Origin: a virus
Direction: 5' to 3' (one strand)
IMG/VR virus record: IMGVR_UViG_3300024520_000319
Location: 1-32,222 of that record
Length of the DNA: 32,222 nucleotides
Within the stretch, counting starts at the first letter, position 1; each line of letters begins with the position of its first letter. Both the position numbers and the translations under genes were made by a program. A model generated the notes under the pieces. That model was given only the letters and a program-made list of their open reading frames with translations. It ran no database searches and was not told where the DNA came from. Below, one piece after another: positions 14,259-21,302 of this stretch.

Positions 14259-14746
14259 TGAGGACCTACCGAGGCTCCGGTTTCCGAGTCCTCTACGAGG
14301 TCATCCGCGACGCGGAGCCTCACCCGAAGAGCTCTATCGGAGATGGCGACGACGTCGTCCTTCACTTCAGGATCCTTCAGGGCCTCGGCCTGGTGCCGAC
14401 GATGAGGGAGGCGACCGGCGCGGTTCTGCTGGACGCTCGACACCGATCGATCGGCTTCCACCCGATCTCGGTCGGAACCCTGAACTCCTCGCTCGTTCAT
14501 CCGCGCGAGGTCTTTCGAATGGCGATCTCGGTCGGAGCCAAGGCCCTGATCCTCGCTCACAATCACCCGAGCGGCGACAGCACCCCGAGCGACGAGGACC
14601 GCCGCATGACGGAGAGGATTACCAAGGCCGGCGAGATCCTCGCGATCGAACTCATCGATCACGTCGTGATCGGCGAGAAGAGCTACTTCTCCTTCGTCGA
14701 AGCGCGCCACCGACCGATCCCGAAACGAGACGAGCCGTCCGAGTAG
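14258..14746 (+). CDS. RadC/JAB-domain protein
   Basis: 162 residues. Near the middle is ALILAHNHPSGDSTPSDEDR, the RadC-type JAMM motif (His101, His103, Asp114). ISVGTLNSSLVHPREVFRMA and IELIDHVVIGEKSYFSFVEA are also classic RadC segments. The upstream helix-hairpin-helix part of bacterial RadC is missing, as in many phage and mobile-element versions. The biochemical role of the RadC family is unsettled; anti-restriction and recombination roles have been proposed. Coupled to the 17-codon ORF (TAATG). Confidence 0.85.
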   Translation: MRTYRGSGFRVLYEVIRDAEPHPKSSIGDGDDVVLHFRILQGLGLVPTMREATGAVLLDARHRSIGFHPISVGTLNSSLVHPREVFRMAISVGAKALILAHNHPSGDSTPSDEDRRMTERITKAGEILAIELIDHVVIGEKSYFSFVEARHRPIPKRDEPSE

Positions 14747-14758
14747 CGACTCCTCGCG

Positions 14759-14795
14759 CTCCAGGTCGAGGCTCGAAACGCCGATAGAACTATCA
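14759..14795 (+). promoter_or_regulatory. Leaderless promoter motif, copy 6
   Basis: CTCCAGGT, a 16-base spacer ending ACGCC, GATAGA at 14783-14788, then actatca and ATG 14796. The downstream box and following bases are almost the same as in copy 2. Confidence 0.7.
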
Positions 14796-15557
14796 ATGAG
14801 CACCTACACCGTCACCGTCAAGGGCCGCGAGGTCACGTTCAAGTCCGCGTTCAACTCCGATGGCGAGGCCCTCGACTACCTCGACGCTCGCGAGCTCGGC
14901 GGAAACCTGAGCTCCTTCGCGGTGGACCTGAAGAGCAAAGCTCGCACTCGCGGTCTCTCGTCGATGCAGTGGGCGTGGGTCCACAAGCTCGCGACCGACG
15001 CGAAGGCGAAGGTCGAGCGCTCCGAGGGCCTCGACGTCGACCTCCTCCCCGTCGTCGAGATGATGGCGCTCGCCGCCGAGGCCCAGAAGCGACTACCGAA
15101 GATTGTCCTGACGACCTCGGCTACCGGACCGGTGGTCCTCAAGCGCGCCGGATCGCGCTCCTCCCGTGAGGGAACGATCAACGTGACCGACGGCGGCGAC
15201 TTCGGATCGAACGCCTGGTACGGCCGCGTCGAGCTCGACGGCTCGTTCACCGCCGGCCGCGACCTGACCGTGCCCATCCGCGAGCTGCTCACCGAACTCG
15301 CCGCCGACCCGGCGAAGGTCGCCGGTCAGAACGGCGTGGCCACCGGGGCCTGCTGCTTCTGCGCGAAGCTCCTCTCGACGCGCGAGTCGCGCTCGGTCGG
15401 ATACGGCCCGGTCTGCGCTGAGAAATTCGGCCTGCCCTGGGGCGATACCGCGGCGGCCGACGAGGAAGACGAACGCGCGCGACGCTGGCAGGAAAAACTC
15501 GACGCCGCTCCGGTCCAGCGGCTCCCACCCGTCGATACCACACACGAGCCAAGCTGA
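14796..15557 (+). CDS. DUF6011-like zinc protein
   Basis: 253 residues. The C-terminal part has GACCFCAKLLSTRESRSVGY followed by GPVCAEKFGLPWG (Cys186/187, Cys189, Cys207), which matches the DUF6011 type of small zinc domain common in phage and actinobacterial proteins. The N-terminal half is helical (LSSMQWAWVHKLATDAKAKV), then a strand-rich middle (AWYGRVELDGSFTAGRDLTV). It is a single-gene unit between promoter copy 6 and the terminator at 15585. Probably nucleic-acid related; function unproven. Confidence 0.75.
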   Translation: MSTYTVTVKGREVTFKSAFNSDGEALDYLDARELGGNLSSFAVDLKSKARTRGLSSMQWAWVHKLATDAKAKVERSEGLDVDLLPVVEMMALAAEAQKRLPKIVLTTSATGPVVLKRAGSRSSREGTINVTDGGDFGSNAWYGRVELDGSFTAGRDLTVPIRELLTELAADPAKVAGQNGVATGACCFCAKLLSTRESRSVGYGPVCAEKFGLPWGDTAAADEEDERARRWQEKLDAAPVQRLPPVDTTHEPS

Positions 15558-15561
15558 AGCG

Positions 15562-16830
15562 CTAATCCCAGGCGCTCGCTGGCGACCCGTCACGATTAGC
15601 AATCTCGTGACGGGTTTTTTTACCTACAGACTCTATGTCTCGCCCATCCCGGTTCCACTCCTCCATCTTCCTGTAAAGGGTCGCTCTGCCCACGCCCAGT
15701 TTCTTGGCTGCTTTCTTCACGTTGCCATTACACGCCTTCAGCGCCTCTAGATAGGTCTCTTCGATAACGTCGTCGATCGGTCTGATCTCCTTCACCTCTC
15801 GCGGCACGCTGAACACGCGCTTCGGCCTAACTATCTCACCCCACCGTTCGAGCTTCTTGTAGATTCCACCCTTCGTGTGACCGAGATGCGGAACCGAGGC
15901 CACCACCGCACCGCGCGGGTGTCCGTCGAAGTATCGTAGGGTCTCGAGGACGAGATCGCGCTCGACGTCGCGAATCGGCTTCGGATCAAATCCCTCGGGA
16001 ACGACCACGTCGGTCAGGTAGAGGTCCTCGAGATTTCCGACGGCTCGACGGATCCTCTCACGACTGATCCCGAGCGCGGCGCTGGTCTTGGTATAGGTGG
16101 CCCTCTGTCGGCCACCCTTGTCCCCGGCCGGAGCCGTCGCCAGCCTGAAGTGAGCCAACGTCCTGAGCAGGTGCTCGCGCAGCACGTCGTCGATCCTTCG
16201 CAGAACGAAGCCCGCCTCCGTCATCGTGCGCTGGCGCCGCTCGGTCTCCGCGTCTATCCGGATCCGAGCCTCCCGCTTCGCGGTGGGAGTTCCTGGCAGG
16301 ATCCTTCCAAGGTCGTCGCGCTTCCGTTTGGAAAGAGCCTTACTGATCAGTCGCTCTCGATGAGGCGTGTCGCGGAGATCACGTCTCCTGCGCTTCAGGG
16401 CGGAAACCTTGGCGTAACCGCGCGTCTTCCACCGGAGATAACGATCGACGCCCTCTCGAACTTCGATGTCGCGGAAGCCCGGATCAATCACCCCAATCTC
16501 TTCGGGCTCGAACTCCTCGCCGTCCTCATTCATGCACGATGACAACGGGAAAATCTGGAAGTTCAACACCATGCGCCGTTTCGCCTGTCGAGATGGACCG
16601 CAAAGAGGCTTCCATCCAACCGTATGAGCTAATCTCCCGTGTTTAGCAACCGCGCGCGCTATCCAGATTGAGCGACCTCCATTGGCCCAGTACTCCCAAA
16701 GCCTAAGTTTCACGTATTGCGCGCAGTCTTCGTTCTCGTGAAAATCTCCGAACCAAGAGCGACGAAGCCGAACGCCGGCGAGCATCTCCTCGAACGTGTC
16801 GGCGAACTCCTCTTCCTCAGCGTCGGACAT
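15562..16830 (-). CDS. Putative sigma-factor-like/Fis-type regulator
   Basis: 422 residues from ATG 16830. The C-terminus (about 362-392) holds ACNGNVKKAAKKLGVGRATL followed by YRKMEEW, a clear Fis/NtrC-type helix-turn-helix. A second HTH-like stretch is KTSAALGISRERIRRAVGNL, and a third possible one is VPHLGHTKGGIYKKLERWGE. The N-terminal part FHENEDCAQYVKLRLWEYWA resembles sigma-70 region 2, but this is by eye only. The middle is Arg/Lys-rich. It could be a phage sigma factor or activator for the six-copy promoter family next door. Its 3' end overlaps the rightward terminator. The start follows the lipoprotein stop closely. Confidence 0.55.
   Translation of the reverse strand: MSDAEEEEFADTFEEMLAGVRLRRSWFGDFHENEDCAQYVKLRLWEYWANGGRSIWIARAVAKHGRLAHTVGWKPLCGPSRQAKRRMVLNFQIFPLSSCMNEDGEEFEPEEIGVIDPGFRDIEVREGVDRYLRWKTRGYAKVSALKRRRRDLRDTPHRERLISKALSKRKRDDLGRILPGTPTAKREARIRIDAETERRQRTMTEAGFVLRRIDDVLREHLLRTLAHFRLATAPAGDKGGRQRATYTKTSAALGISRERIRRAVGNLEDLYLTDVVVPEGFDPKPIRDVERDLVLETLRYFDGHPRGAVVASVPHLGHTKGGIYKKLERWGEIVRPKRVFSVPREVKEIRPIDDVIEETYLEALKACNGNVKKAAKKLGVGRATLYRKMEEWNRDGRDIESVGKKTRHEIANRDGSPASAWD
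15585..15621 (+). terminator. Strong rho-independent terminator ending the rightward island
   Basis: Perfect 11-bp stem ACCCGTCACGA (15585-15595) with TCGTGACGGGT (15605-15615), a 9-base loop and a run of seven T. It ends rightward transcription. The same DNA also encodes the last residues of the converging leftward regulator gene, so the terminator lies inside coding sequence of the other strand. Confidence 0.92.
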
Positions 16831-16833
16831 CAA

Positions 16834-17553
16834 TCAGAGCTGCACTTCCCATACGTTAGAAACCTGGAACGTCTGCTCGCCGATCTCGACCGCGGCCTGA
16901 ACGTAGACTTTGTGACCGGCAAATAGACTCTCTTTGAAATAGAGACGGTAATCGACGACCTCGTCGGCCGGACCCGACCAGTACGCGTCGAGGTTGATCA
17001 CTCCGCCGCCGAACGGGTCCTCGTGCGCCTCCGTGCCGTTCGCCTTGTTGATCTTCAGCCAGGCCATCGGAAACGTCCGCATGACCTGCGACTCCTTCTG
17101 AAATGTCAGGTCCGCCTCGGTGACTACCTTGTCGAACCGCTCGAGTCCGACGCCGAGCCAGATAATCTGATACGTCTTACCGGGATTCGTGGGGTCGTTA
17201 TCGATCACGCTCGGCCCAACTCGCGTGCCGATGATCCCCATGCAATCCAGCCAGCCATCCTTCAGCTTTCTCTCCGATGGCGACACGTTCGCTCCGGCAA
17301 CTACCGGAGGAAGATCGAGAGGATCCTGGGTACAAGTGAACTCGAACCGCGGATTCAGGTCGTCTAAAAAATGCCCGGTGAATACCGGCGCCGCGGACTC
17401 CTCCCCCTCAGCGGCGAGCGCGACCGGCTGGCTCAGGATCTCGACGATGCTGTCGTAATCCATCACCGAGAGCGGTGGACCCGAACCACCCGGCGGCGCC
17501 TCGCATGAGCTGAAGCTGAAGAGCAGGAGGACCTCCGGTACGATGAGTCGCAT
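16834..17553 (-). CDS. Lipoprotein
   Basis: 239 residues with N-terminus MRLIVPEVLLLFSFSSC; the lipobox ends at Cys17. The mature part starts EAPPGGSGPPL, has PRFEFTCTQDPLDLPP, and ends in strand-rich sequence (VYVQAAVEIGEQTFQVSNVW). It looks like a beta-rich exported domain. No family recognised. It lies in the operon of the small-terminase-like gene, 11 bases after the previous stop, and its stop is three bases before the regulator's ATG. Phage lipoproteins of this kind can act at the cell surface; the role is unknown. Confidence 0.72.
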   Translation of the reverse strand: MRLIVPEVLLLFSFSSCEAPPGGSGPPLSVMDYDSIVEILSQPVALAAEGEESAAPVFTGHFLDDLNPRFEFTCTQDPLDLPPVVAGANVSPSERKLKDGWLDCMGIIGTRVGPSVIDNDPTNPGKTYQIIWLGVGLERFDKVVTEADLTFQKESQVMRTFPMAWLKINKANGTEAHEDPFGGGVINLDAYWSGPADEVVDYRLYFKESLFAGHKVYVQAAVEIGEQTFQVSNVWEVQL

Positions 17554-17564
17554 GAACTTGGATT

Positions 17565-17873
17565 CTATGCGTCGCCGCCGAGCTCCTCAACTTCTCCCGG
17601 CGTGGTTCCCTCGTCGACTCCGCGAATCTCGAGCTTCGGCCTCTTCAGGTAGCCGTTCTTCCAGATCCAGCGAATCAGCGGATCGACGTCGGGGTTCCTC
17701 TGATCCCTCGAATCGACGAGGCTGATCGTCCCGCCGGTCGACAGGTTCAGGACGACGAACCGCTGCTCGGCGTTGGCCGGCGACATGATGATGGAGACGA
17801 CCCGAGCCTCCTCGCCCGGGGCGAAGTAGATGTGGCGACCGATGAACGGCTCGGGTTCGGGTTCGTAGGCCAT
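17565..17873 (-). CDS. 102-residue hypothetical protein
   Basis: MAYEPEPEPFIGRHIYFAPG, then strands EARVVSIIMSP and RFVVLNLSTGGTISLVDSRD, then IRWIWKNGYLKRP. It looks like a small beta-barrel fold. The ATG overlaps the stop of the small-terminase-like gene (ATGA). Function unknown. Confidence 0.65.
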   Translation of the reverse strand: MAYEPEPEPFIGRHIYFAPGEEARVVSIIMSPANAEQRFVVLNLSTGGTISLVDSRDQRNPDVDPLIRWIWKNGYLKRPKLEIRGVDEGTTPGEVEELGGDA

Positions 17874-18331
17874 CAGTTCCGACTCGAGGAGCCCGGCTTC
17901 ATCCTGGAACGCTCGGTCTCGGACGCGACCCAGTCGGTCGGTTCAACCGCCGCCGGCGCGACGAGGACCCCCGCACCCTTGTGCTCGTGGACGACCTGCT
18001 CCTTCCAGCCGTAGCGCGTTTTCAGCATGAAGATCTGAGCCGTAAGCTCGTCGCGCGGAGCGGCGTCCGGGTTCAGCCCCATCGCGGTGCGCGCGAACCG
18101 ACCGACGACGCGGGCGTGGACGTGAGCCCCGCCGGCGTCGAGCTCGGTCCGGAAATGACGCTGGAGCGTCTTCTCGCCGATCGGCCTCGGGAGCTCCCCG
18201 TCCTCGACCGGCCAGTAGATCACCTTGGCGAGCTCCTCGTCGGTCAGGCCGCAGCCGCGGAGCACCATCACGCGCGCGCGGTCCTCCGCCGTCGGCTCGT
18301 ACTTCTTGAGCTTCCTCTTCGTCTTCGTCAT
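17873..18331 (-). CDS. Small-terminase-like HTH protein
   Basis: 152 residues: a basic N-terminus, then YEPTAEDRARVMVLRGCGLT with DEELAKVIYW forming a helix-turn-helix, EKTLQRHFRTELDAGGAHVH, and FMLKTRYGWKEQ. The combination 'HF-ELD-G--A--A' plus 'LKTR-GWKE' is what I associate with small terminase subunits of tailed phages, which bind DNA and recruit the large subunit. The large terminase gene is in the same direction but separated by the whole rightward island. No close ribosome site was seen; the start is just after the glycosyltransferase stop. Confidence 0.65.
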   Translation of the reverse strand: MTKTKRKLKKYEPTAEDRARVMVLRGCGLTDEELAKVIYWPVEDGELPRPIGEKTLQRHFRTELDAGGAHVHARVVGRFARTAMGLNPDAAPRDELTAQIFMLKTRYGWKEQVVHEHKGAGVLVAPAAVEPTDWVASETERSRMKPGSSSRN

Positions 18332-18340
18332 CGCTCGCGC

Positions 18341-19213
18341 CTACTCGATCGGCCTCGCGCCGTCGACTCGGAGGATCTTCGGCGCCGTCGCGTTCCAGTT
18401 TATCTTATGGTGAATCCGGTGGGAGAACCTCCCGATCGTCGAGATCTTCGCGCAGGACGGCGCGTACATGACCGTGTAGAAGCTCTTGAGGTAGGTCCCG
18501 TTCTCTCGGTAGAGCTCGGAGATGCCGCCCCCCCCGGACTGCGTCATTTCCTGGTTGAGCTGAAGCGGCCGGTAGGTGAAGAAGAGGCGGCCGCGACGGC
18601 TCCTCGACGTGTAGGTGTTGACGTCTTCGTTCATCCGACCGACGAACTCGAACGGACGCGTCGCATCGCAGACGAAGGAGTTCATCGCCTTCCGCATGAG
18701 CTTGATCGGCGAGCCCTCCGACGTTCCTCCCATGTGATCCCCGCCCTGAGATAGCGCGACCGAATCCGCTCCGCTCGCGCCGAGGAAGTCCACGAGTGCC
18801 TCGAAGACTCCGTCGAGACTCCGAATGATCCAACCGTGAAACCGCGGCGCCGGATCGTCGTCGCGCTTCCCGAGCCAGCGGTAACCGATCCAGCCGTAGT
18901 CGTCGTCGAGCTCGACGAAATAACGAACCCCCACTCTCTCGGCGAGATCGAAGCAGGCGTTACGAGCATAGGTAATAGTTCGGCGATCACCTCCGCAATC
19001 GCCCTCGTCGATACGCGATCCGACCTCGCTCTTCGAGAAGACGAGCACCTTCTCCTTCCCGAACCGCTCGACGTAGTCGTCGAGCGCGTCGTCCTCGTCG
19101 TCGACCGCGAGGAAGACCTTCCCCGTGTAACCGCACTTTTCCAGGGTCGAAATCGTGAGGACTCGATCGGGTCGACCGTGAGTCAGGATGAACGCGGCGA
19201 AGTCGTCACGCAT
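18341..19213 (-). CDS. TET-associated-type glycosyltransferase (TAGT-like)
   Basis: 290 residues. The N-terminus AAFILTHGRPDRVLTISTLE leads a GT-A fold: VFLAVDDEDDALDDY, then YARNACFDLAERVGVRYFVE with ELDDDY (101-106) as the metal-binding region. Later come MNSFVCDATRPFEFVGRMNE with DVNTYT, LFFTY and YLKSFYTVMYAPS. This string of motifs matches the phage TET/JBP-associated glycosyltransferases, which are thought to add sugars to modified cytosines. It overlaps the end of the ParB-like gene by 8 bases. In the same genome are two C5-cytosine methyltransferases. No TET oxygenase was found in this window, so the acceptor base is inferred. Confidence 0.82.
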   Translation of the reverse strand: MRDDFAAFILTHGRPDRVLTISTLEKCGYTGKVFLAVDDEDDALDDYVERFGKEKVLVFSKSEVGSRIDEGDCGGDRRTITYARNACFDLAERVGVRYFVELDDDYGWIGYRWLGKRDDDPAPRFHGWIIRSLDGVFEALVDFLGASGADSVALSQGGDHMGGTSEGSPIKLMRKAMNSFVCDATRPFEFVGRMNEDVNTYTSRSRRGRLFFTYRPLQLNQEMTQSGGGGISELYRENGTYLKSFYTVMYAPSCAKISTIGRFSHRIHHKINWNATAPKILRVDGARPIE

Positions 19214-20018
19214 CGGGATAGTCGGTCGCGAAGAGATCGCCGATCCGGGAATTGAGCTCGACGAATCCGCGCTCGATCGCCTGATCTGCGTCCAGGATCA
19301 CGAGGACCGATCGCTCGAAGAGAGCCTTGACCTCCGGCGTCGCCTGAGCGTAGTAGTTCGCGATCTGATCGTAGCGGAAGACGGTGTGGCGCTCGGCGGC
19401 GGAGAGCATGAAGTCCCGGAACTCCGAGTCGGCGATGTCCATCGCCTCGATCTCGGCGACGAGTTCGTCCGTGAACGTCCGGTCGGCGAGCTCGGCGACC
19501 TCGGGCGCCGGACCGCTCGGCTCGTAGACCGGCGTGACGATCTTCTGAGTGTACTCGGGCGCCTCGCCGCCGGGCTCCTCCTCACCTCCACCCAGCCCGT
19601 CCGAGCCGTCGAGGAACGAGAGGTCGTCGAACCCGACGAGGTCGACGTCGAAGTCGAGTCCCCTCAGGTCGTCGAGCTCGCCCCTCAGTAGGTCGAGATC
19701 CCAGCCGGCGTCTAGCGCCAGTTGGTTGTCGGCGATCACGTAGGCGCGCTTCTGAGCCTTCGTCCAGCCGCGGGCGGTCGAGCAGGGGATCTCCTCGATC
19801 TCGAGCCTCTCCGCCGCGAGCACTCGACCGTGGCCGGCGATGATCCCGCCCTCCTCGTCGACGAGCACCGGATTCGTCCAACCCCACTCGCCGATCGACG
19901 CGGCGATCTTCTCGACCTGGCGATCCGAGTGGGTCCTCGGGTTCCTAGCGTAGGGGGCGAGATCCTCGACGCGACGCATCGAGACGTCGCACGCCGGCCA
20001 GTCGTTGGCGATGATCAT
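19206..20018 (-). CDS. ParB/sulfiredoxin-domain protein
   Basis: 270 residues. Residues 14-80 form a ParB N-terminal domain: VEDLAPYARNPRTHSDRQVE, IGEWGWTNPVLVDEEGGIIA and GHGRVLAAERLEIEEIP, with the GxxxGHGR motif. The rest is acidic and Gly/Glu-rich (about 140-165), then a helical C-terminus. ParB-like proteins placed just before terminase and DNA-modification genes are common in phages; some act as nucleases or NTP-using regulators and are not partition proteins. Roles here could be in modification or packaging. No ParA is nearby. Confidence 0.82.
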   Translation of the reverse strand: MIIANDWPACDVSMRRVEDLAPYARNPRTHSDRQVEKIAASIGEWGWTNPVLVDEEGGIIAGHGRVLAAERLEIEEIPCSTARGWTKAQKRAYVIADNQLALDAGWDLDLLRGELDDLRGLDFDVDLVGFDDLSFLDGSDGLGGGEEEPGGEAPEYTQKIVTPVYEPSGPAPEVAELADRTFTDELVAEIEAMDIADSEFRDFMLSAAERHTVFRYDQIANYYAQATPEVKALFERSVLVILDADQAIERGFVELNSRIGDLFATDYPDA

Positions 20019-20062
20019 TCGCTCGTAACCCTACTTCAGCCGAGCTCCCCTCCCTGGGAGTT

Positions 20063-20236
20063 TCACGCTTTATCCTCTCCGAGGTCGCGCAACTTGTCGC
20101 GGGCAGCTAGTGCCTCGTCAAGAGCCTGGCCCGAGGGGGCCAGGCCTACACGGTAGGCGGCCAGGATCCGACCACGTGCCAGGGCGAGTCGTTTCCAGTT
20201 CATCAACTTCTTCTTCAGGATCTTTACGTCTTCCAT
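20063..20236 (-). CDS. 57-residue helical protein
   Basis: MEDVKILKKKLMNWKRLALA, then RGRILAAYRVGLAPSGQALD and EALAARDKLRDLGEDKA. It is a charged helix-turn-helix-like hairpin. The ATG lies three bases after the T-run of the terminator at 20240-20279, so it may depend on read-through. 44 bases separate it from the ParB-like gene. Function unknown. Confidence 0.55.
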   Translation of the reverse strand: MEDVKILKKKLMNWKRLALARGRILAAYRVGLAPSGQALDEALAARDKLRDLGEDKA

Positions 20237-20239
20237 TAC

Positions 20240-20279
20240 AAAAACGGCCGGGTCGACCTCTCTCCGATCGACCCAGCCG
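20240..20279 (-). terminator. Rho-independent terminator, leftward
   Basis: Read leftward: CGGCTGGGTCGA (20279-20268), an 11-base loop, TCGACCCGGCCG (20256-20245), then TTTTTG. A 12-bp stem with one G-U pair. It should end transcription of the exported-protein gene upstream (20297-20710). Confidence 0.8.
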
Positions 20280-20296
20280 CCTCGAGTCGTCCCCGC

Positions 20297-20710
20297 TTAC
20301 TTGGCTCCGAGAGTCATGATCGACGTGAGCCCAATCAAGTCCCTCACGGATTGAAGGTGAGCCTTGGCACATGCCGATCGCGTCTTGAAATCCGCGCAGT
20401 CCGTCACGACTCGATGAGTGACGACCACCGTCTTACCATTCCTGTTCACCGGCATCTTCGATTGCCACTCGGTCTCGTACTTACCGGGAACGAAGCTCGA
20501 CTGAGCGAAGCTCGAGCCCGAGCGCAGCACGTGACGACCGAGTAGATCGACGCGAACGTCCGCGACCTCGGCGAGGGTTACTCCCTCGTGGTGATACAAC
20601 GCGACGTGAGTCGGTGAAATTATGTTCGCGTGAACGACCTCCGGGAGCACGGTCGGGTCGGGAGGAATAGAAAGCGCGACGACTGCCGCGAGGATCAGCG
20701 AATTGAACAT
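20297..20710 (-). CDS. Exported hypothetical protein
   Basis: 137 residues from ATG 20710, which has AAGGAGA about 8 bases upstream. The N-terminus MFNSLILAAVVALSIPPDP is a short signal sequence. The mature part contains VALYHHEGVTLAEVADVRVD, GKTVVVTHRVVTDCADFKTR and a Cys pair that could form a disulfide. Longer in-frame extensions to 20785 are Arg-rich and rejected. Predicted periplasmic; function unknown. Diverges from the u-spanin candidate at 20849. Confidence 0.65.
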   Translation of the reverse strand: MFNSLILAAVVALSIPPDPTVLPEVVHANIISPTHVALYHHEGVTLAEVADVRVDLLGRHVLRSGSSFAQSSFVPGKYETEWQSKMPVNRNGKTVVVTHRVVTDCADFKTRSACAKAHLQSVRDLIGLTSIMTLGAK

Positions 20711-20848
20711 TCGGGGGTTCTCCTTTCGATGGTTCGCCCCCTCGATCCGAGCTCGCGGTCGGGGACATCTCCGCGGACTAGCCAAGCCTAACGCACAAAA
20801 ACCAACACGGGAAGCGGGGTCTCCCGGTTTCCATGTATTCTCGCGCCG

Positions 20849-21250
20849 ATGAGGATCCCAGCAATCGCCCTCGTCCTAATCACCGGGTGCAGCGGACCAC
20901 AGCTCAACGAGGCGGTCGAGTATATGAGGATGATGAACTCCCTCGAGTCGCCGATGCAACGCGACCAGCGACTCGGCAGGGACGCCGCGCCGGCGAACTT
21001 CCCACCGGTGGAGCTGCCGCCGGAGACGCTACCCGAGCTCGTGCCGCTGACCCTCGACGAGGAGGTGAAGGAGTCTCCCGACGCCGACGAGATCCTTCAC
21101 GCCGCGTTCCCCGAGATCGTACCGGCGAAGATTCCGGACCCGCCGAAGCCGTTCACCTGGCAGAGGTGGCTAGTGATCTTCGGCGCCGCGTTCTGCGGAG
21201 TAGTCCTCGGCGTCGCGATCTGGTTCGGCGTCTTCAAGAAGAGGAGCTAG
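20849..21250 (+). CDS. Candidate unimolecular spanin (u-spanin)
   Basis: 133 residues. The N-terminal MRIPAIALVLITGC is a lipoprotein signal with lipobox Cys14. The middle is Pro/Glu-rich (ELPPETLPELVPLTLDEE), and the C-terminus is one membrane helix, WLVIFGAAFCGVVLGVAIWF (107-129), with a basic tail FKKRS. An outer-membrane lipoprotein joined through a stretched periplasmic part to a C-terminal inner-membrane helix is the layout of u-spanins such as T1 gp11, which fuse the two membranes at lysis; T1 gp11 is of about the same length. No holin or endolysin was recognised nearby. Alone on its strand, between divergent and convergent leftward genes. Confidence 0.6.
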   Translation: MRIPAIALVLITGCSGPQLNEAVEYMRMMNSLESPMQRDQRLGRDAAPANFPPVELPPETLPELVPLTLDEEVKESPDADEILHAAFPEIVPAKIPDPPKPFTWQRWLVIFGAAFCGVVLGVAIWFGVFKKRS

Positions 21251-21302
21251 TCACGCCTGTTCTGCTGAGCCGCGGCCTCGGCCTGCATCGACGAGGAATG
21301 CT

